63,893 nucleotides of DNA from Rhodococcus sp. IITR03 (GTDB lineage Bacteria; Actinomycetota; Actinomycetes; Mycobacteriales; Mycobacteriaceae): NCBI GenBank assembly GCA_001017865.1, contig LATQ01000001.1:26463-90355 (forward strand), read 5' to 3'. The notes under the pieces were generated by a model. That model searched no databases. It had not been told where the DNA came from and worked only from the letters and a program-made list of their open reading frames with translations. A program made the position numbers and the translations under genes. This document shows, in pieces, positions 60,517 to 63,893 of this stretch; within the stretch, counting starts at the first letter, position 1, and every line of letters starts with the position of its first letter.

Positions 60517-61179
60517 CTAGATCGGACGGAAACCTGCGCCCGGCCCGCCCCGACCGTTGATGTCGGCCATGATCACGTCGATGTTCGTTCCGACCTCGGG
60601 ACCGACGCACGGCGCGAGCAGGTAGGCGTTGACCATCGCGACGAGCGTCGTGCCCACCACGAGCGGTGCGCCCGAGTCGCCTTCGATGACGCACACCTGG
60701 GTCCACGTCTCCTGCGAGCCGAACACGTCGCCCCAGACGATGCCGCAGGTGTTGCCCGTGGTGCGACCTTCCTTGCAGGCGATGTTCGGGAAGCCCGCGG
60801 GGGCGCCGAGGCCCGTGATCGTCACGTCGCCGACGCGGTTGACGGGAACCACCTTGCCCCGGTCGAACTCGATGACGGCGTAGTCGAGCCGCTCGTTGGT
60901 CGACACGATGCGACCCACCGAACTGGCAGCGAGGTCGTATTCGGCCTTCACCGTCATGCCCGGAGAGCCGCAGTGCGCGGCGGTGAGACCCACCAGGCGA
61001 CCGGCGGCGTCGTTGCCGATCGTGGTGAGTGTGCAGTCGAAGATGTCCTGCCCGTTGTCTCCGAGCGTGATTCCCGAACCGCCGCCGAGGGTGACCGGAG
61101 GCGCCGCGACGGCCACCCCGGAACCTGCTCCGACCAGCGCGACAGCGCTCGCGATTGCAACAACCAGTTTTCTGAACAT
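60517..61179 (-). CDS. Secreted trypsin-like serine protease
   Basis: Intact, 220 residues. Signal peptide MFRKLVVAIASAVALVGAGS with cleavage near AVA-AP. Catalytic triad visible: histidine in GLTAAHCGSPG, aspartate in NERLDYAVIEFDRG, serine in CVIEGDSGAPLVVG. Four or more cysteines suggest disulfides. It resembles small secreted S1-fold proteases of mycobacteria. Single gene, convergent with ilvD. Confidence 0.88.
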   Translation of the reverse strand: MFRKLVVAIASAVALVGAGSGVAVAAPPVTLGGGSGITLGDNGQDIFDCTLTTIGNDAAGRLVGLTAAHCGSPGMTVKAEYDLAASSVGRIVSTNERLDYAVIEFDRGKVVPVNRVGDVTITGLGAPAGFPNIACKEGRTTGNTCGIVWGDVFGSQETWTQVCVIEGDSGAPLVVGTTLVAMVNAYLLAPCVGPEVGTNIDVIMADINGRGGPGAGFRPI

Positions 61180-61227
61180 GGGGGCCCTCCTGCGCTGCGC
61201 CGTCCGGCAGCCGTCGGGCTGAGCGTA

Positions 61228-62078
61228 CTAGAGGTTTCCGCCGGATTTCCGGGTTGCGCCCAAGCTTTCCAGAGCTTGACGGGCCTCCTCGAGTTCGCGG
61301 CTGAGCTGCGCGACCCGGTCCTCGGCGGCGCGACGCGCCTCCTCGATCACCGACTGGACGGCCTCGGTGGCCGTGGGATCACCGAGTTCCTTCACCGCAC
61401 GTTCGACGGCGTCGGGGGCGACCGGCACGGGCTTGCCGACCTTGCGGGTGCCGTGCGCGACCCCCACCGTCCACTCGTTCTCCGGGTCGATCGTGACGGT
61501 GATCGTGATCGACGGCGCCTTCTTCGCCTTGCGGGCGGGGGCCTTCGGCTTCGCCGGTGCCGGCGGCCGGGAGGCGGGAGCGTCGGACGAAGCGGAGGTC
61601 GTCTGGGTCACGGGCTTCTTCTCCTGGGCGCGGGGAACCGCAGCGGCCGCTGGGCTCTCGGACTTCGGGGTAGCAGGCTTCGGGGTAGCAGGCTTCGGGG
61701 TAGCAGGCTTGGATGCGGTAGCCCGCGGGGTCGCGGGTTGCACAGGTGCAGCCTTCGCAGGTGCAGCCTTCGCCGGAGCGGGCTTCGCACTACCGGACGT
61801 GCGCGCGGCCTTCGCCGGTGCGCGCTTGGTTCCGGCCGGCTCCCGGGTGGCGCGCAGTTCGTCGGTCTCGAACGGCAACTCGTCGTCGACGCCCTTCGGC
61901 CGCACCATCACGGTGCTGCCGCTGATCGACACCACCCGCGCCGACGTCCCCGGTCGATGCCGAGACTCGGGATGCCCTCGACGAGGTAGACGGTCGCGCG
62001 GCGCCCCTCGGCGAGAGCAGCACCGAGCTCTCCGAGTTGTTCCTCCGTCAGGTGGTCCGCGCGTCTGCGGGGCGACAT
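61228..62078 (-). CDS. DUF6319-like protein (frameshifted)
   Basis: About 283 residues. N-terminal MSPRRRADHLTEEQLGELGA, a small beta domain (ARVVSISGSTVMVRPKGVDD), a long Ala/Pro/Lys-rich linker, then TITVTIDPENEWTVGVAHGT and a C-terminal coiled coil (ELEEARQALESLG). The linker suggests a DNA- or wall-associated spacer. Function unknown. Frame change near 61955. The linker has KPATP repeats coded by tandem 15-bp units. Confidence 0.7.
61663..61707. repeat. Three perfect 15-bp tandem repeats
   Basis: CTTCGGGGTAGCAGG three times, coding the KPATP units of the DUF6319-like linker. Copy number may vary between strains. Confidence 0.85.
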
Positions 62079-62218
62079 GCGACGTCCTTTCTCGGTTCGC
62101 CGACGGGTCGGCAGGGCTTCGATGACGGTCACTGTCGCACATCCGTACGACACGCCTGCACACCTGTTCGACATGGCCTGCCGCGCACACGGGCCCCGCG
62201 CACGGTAAGGATGGATGC

Positions 62219-63320
62219 GTGACCCCGTCCGATCCGGCACCCGCATCAGGAACCGACGTGCTGTCCGTGATCCAGTCACAGCTGGAGAACGCGCTGCTCG
62301 GTGGTCCTCTTCGCTACACCCTGAACGAGGTGGCGGAGTTGTGCGGGCTCGCACCTGCGCGCGTGCGACGGCTGTGGCAGGCGCTCGGTCTGACCGTCGA
62401 TCCCGATCCCGACGTCGTGATGTTCACCGACGGCGACGTCGAGGCCCTGCGCGCGACGGCCGCCATCACATCGCGAGCGGCGCGGTCGACGAACGCCTCG
62501 AGGTGCCCGCGGCCCGGTCGATCGGGCAGTCGATGTCACGGCTGACCGAATGGCAGCTGAATCTGCTCAACACCCACGTCTTCACGCAACTGGCCTCCGC
62601 CTACGAGGAAGCGGAGACTCCCCCGCAGGAAGAGGAGATCCGCGCGCTGGTCGACCACATCGTCGATCGCACGACCGAGCTCGCGGTGAGCCTGCAGAGC
62701 ACATGTGGCGTCGGCACCTGGTGGCCACGACCGCCCGGGCCGCCGCGCGCCCGCAGGATTCCGGGGAGCTGCACGAGCTGGTCGTCGGCTTCGCCGACAT
62801 GGTCGGCTACACCCGGCTGACCCGGCAGATCGACGCGGCCGCGCTGAGCGAGCTGCTCGACTACTTCGAATCGGAGGTCTCCGACGTCATTGCCCGGCAC
62901 AACGGCTGGGTGATCAAGACCGTCGGCGACGAGGTGATGTTCGCGGCCGAACGTCCGGTCGACGCCGCGCGCATCGCCCTCGAACTGCAGGATTCGTTCG
63001 GGTCCCAGAAGGACTATCCGGACCTGCGGATCGGACTGGCGTGGGGTCAGGCGTTGCCGCGCTTCGGCGACCTGTTCGGTTCGGTCGTCAACATCGCGGC
63101 CCGCCTCACCGGTGCGGCGCGGCCGGGCACGATCCTCGTCGACGAGAATCTCGCCGACGCGCTCACCGACTGCGAAGAGTTCCGCTTCCAGACCGTGCGC
63201 ACGCTGCGGCTGCGGGACTTCCAGCATTCGCGGCTGTACGTCCTGCGTCGCCCGCGGGAGGAGAAGAACAAGACTGCTGTGGGCGCGGACGGTCTGGGCG
63301 ACGAGGACATGGGGCTCTAA
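62219..63320 (+). CDS. Class III adenylate cyclase, Rv1264-like (frameshifted)
   Basis: About 367 residues. An N-terminal regulatory domain (LRYTLNEVAELCGLAPARVR; SMSRLTEWQLNLLNTHVFTQ) precedes a class III cyclase domain: LVVGFADMVGYTRLTRQ with metal aspartate, VIKTVGDEVMFAAERP with the second aspartate, and GSVVNIAARLTGAARPGTIL. The layout resembles mycobacterial Rv1264, whose N-terminal domain is autoinhibitory and pH-responsive; that is family knowledge, not shown here. GTG 62219 follows AAGGA. Two frame changes (near 62470 and 62720). Confidence 0.85.
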
Positions 63321-63893
63321 AGGTCCGTCCGGCGGGCCCTGCGCGCGGCGATGAAGTCGTCGACGATGTGCTCGCACGCGCGCCGGTCGATGGGCGCGAG
63401 CGTCGCGAGGCGGTTGAAGACGATCGGCCCGAGCAACTGGACCAGAGCCAGGTCGTAGTCGAAGTCGCCGAGTTCGCGGCGGGCCTCGGAGGTGGCGAGC
63501 ACACGGTCGAACGACGACCGGTAGCGGTCGACGAGGATCTCGCGCAGCGACTGCAGTTCGGGCCGCTCGCTGCGACCCGGTTCCTTCGTGAGTTCGCCGA
63601 GGCCCGGCCGAGTCCCATCCAGCACATTGCCGTCAACGGGATGGGCGCCTCCTCGATGATGCGTGCCTGGGCGGCGAGCAGTTCGACGAGGCGGCTGCGG
63701 AGATCGCCGTCCTCCGGGACCGGCGGCGCCGGTGGGAGGAGCCGCGCGAAGGCCGCGGCGACCAGCTCGGTTCCATTCGCGAAGTGCCGATAGAGGGTGG
63801 CCCGCGCGACGCCGGCAGAGGCGGTGACCGCATCGATCGTCACGGCGTCGGCACCGCCGGGTCGCGACGGAGGGTGGTGGCGGCGCTCGAGGC
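63317..63893 (-). CDS. TetR-family regulator, 5' end cut by the window edge (frameshifted)
   Basis: ADAVTIDAVTASAGVARATL and YRHFANGTELVAAAFARLLP give the helix-turn-helix; the C-terminus runs through a frame change near 63625 to FDYDLALVQLLGPIVFNRLA and FIAARRARRTDL. A second disturbance lies near 63860. Its stop overlaps the cyclase stop (convergent). No ligand can be inferred. Confidence 0.75.
   Translation of the reverse strand, partial: PRAPPPPSVATRRCRRRDDRCGHRLCRRRAGHPLSALREWNRAGRRGLRAAPPTGAAGPGGRRSPQPPRRTARRPGTHHRGGAHPVDGNVLDGTRPGLGELTKEPGRSERPELQSLREILVDRYRSSFDRVLATSEARRELGDFDYDLALVQLLGPIVFNRLATLAPIDRRACEHIVDDFIAARRARRTDL

Noticed and set aside
1..63893. tRNA, rRNA or riboswitch genes
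   Set aside because: No cloverleaf, rRNA core sequence or known riboswitch consensus was noticed on either strand; a covariance-model scan would be needed to exclude them.

Overview
The window is high-GC actinobacterial DNA, most like Rhodococcus or a close mycolic-acid relative. The evidence is a FadE25-type acyl-CoA dehydrogenase, an EspC-like type VII secretion target, FprB, a DUF6319 protein, an Rv1264-like adenylate cyclase and dense CoA-thioester catabolism. I see no rRNA, tRNA, CRISPR array or insertion sequence.

Layout. (1) 1-5.8 kb holds a GAF/LuxR regulator, an acyl-CoA ligase, a TetR regulator, fadE25 and a 3-hydroxyacyl-CoA dehydrogenase. (2) 5.86-9.79 kb is a compact five-gene cassette: EspC-like protein, glycine-zipper protein, membrane protein, LpqN-like protein, second membrane protein. 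Its genes are joined by 4-base overlaps, and it is bracketed by two copies of an 81-bp palindromic repeat. (3) 9.8-11.2 kb holds a small alarmone synthetase and an unknown membrane-anchored protein. (4) 11.4-55.7 kb is a large catabolic island. It has three further TetR genes plus one degraded one, two more acyl-CoA ligases, three crotonases, a Rieske oxygenase, two P450s with a ferredoxin, two reductases, two aldehyde dehydrogenases, an acyl-CoA dehydrogenase, a two-domain CoA-transferase, an Ltp/DUF35/SnoaL module, a thiolase-like enzyme, an LLM oxidoreductase, several SDRs, three molybdopterin oxidoreductases and two transporters. (5) 55.7-63.9 kb looks like ordinary chromosome: MFS protein, aldo/keto reductase, ilvD, secreted protease, DUF6319 protein, adenylate cyclase and a TetR.

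How it works together. The island looks like a complete peripheral pathway for a hydrophobic, probably alicyclic or branched acid. Uptake would be by MFS proteins, activation by CoA ligases or the CoA-transferase, and oxidation by the Rieske oxygenase, P450s and possibly the Mo enzymes. Aldehyde and alcohol oxidation, beta-oxidation and a retro-aldol step by the Ltp/DUF35 pair would follow. The substrate cannot be read from the sequence. A 25-bp dyad (TTAAATCTA-N7-TAGATTTAA and variants) occurs at eight transcription-unit starts in the island and overlaps the -10 box where I can place one. This points to one dedicated regulon.

Caveat. About thirty genes are split by frame changes although both sides keep full family motifs. 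Where I could compare with the expected codons, most are a single missing base in a short homopolymer. I treat these as consensus errors and report each gene over its full span. Two loci carry several lesions and are called true relics: a ferredoxin/P450 remnant near 12.3 kb and an internally deleted SDR near 22.5 kb.
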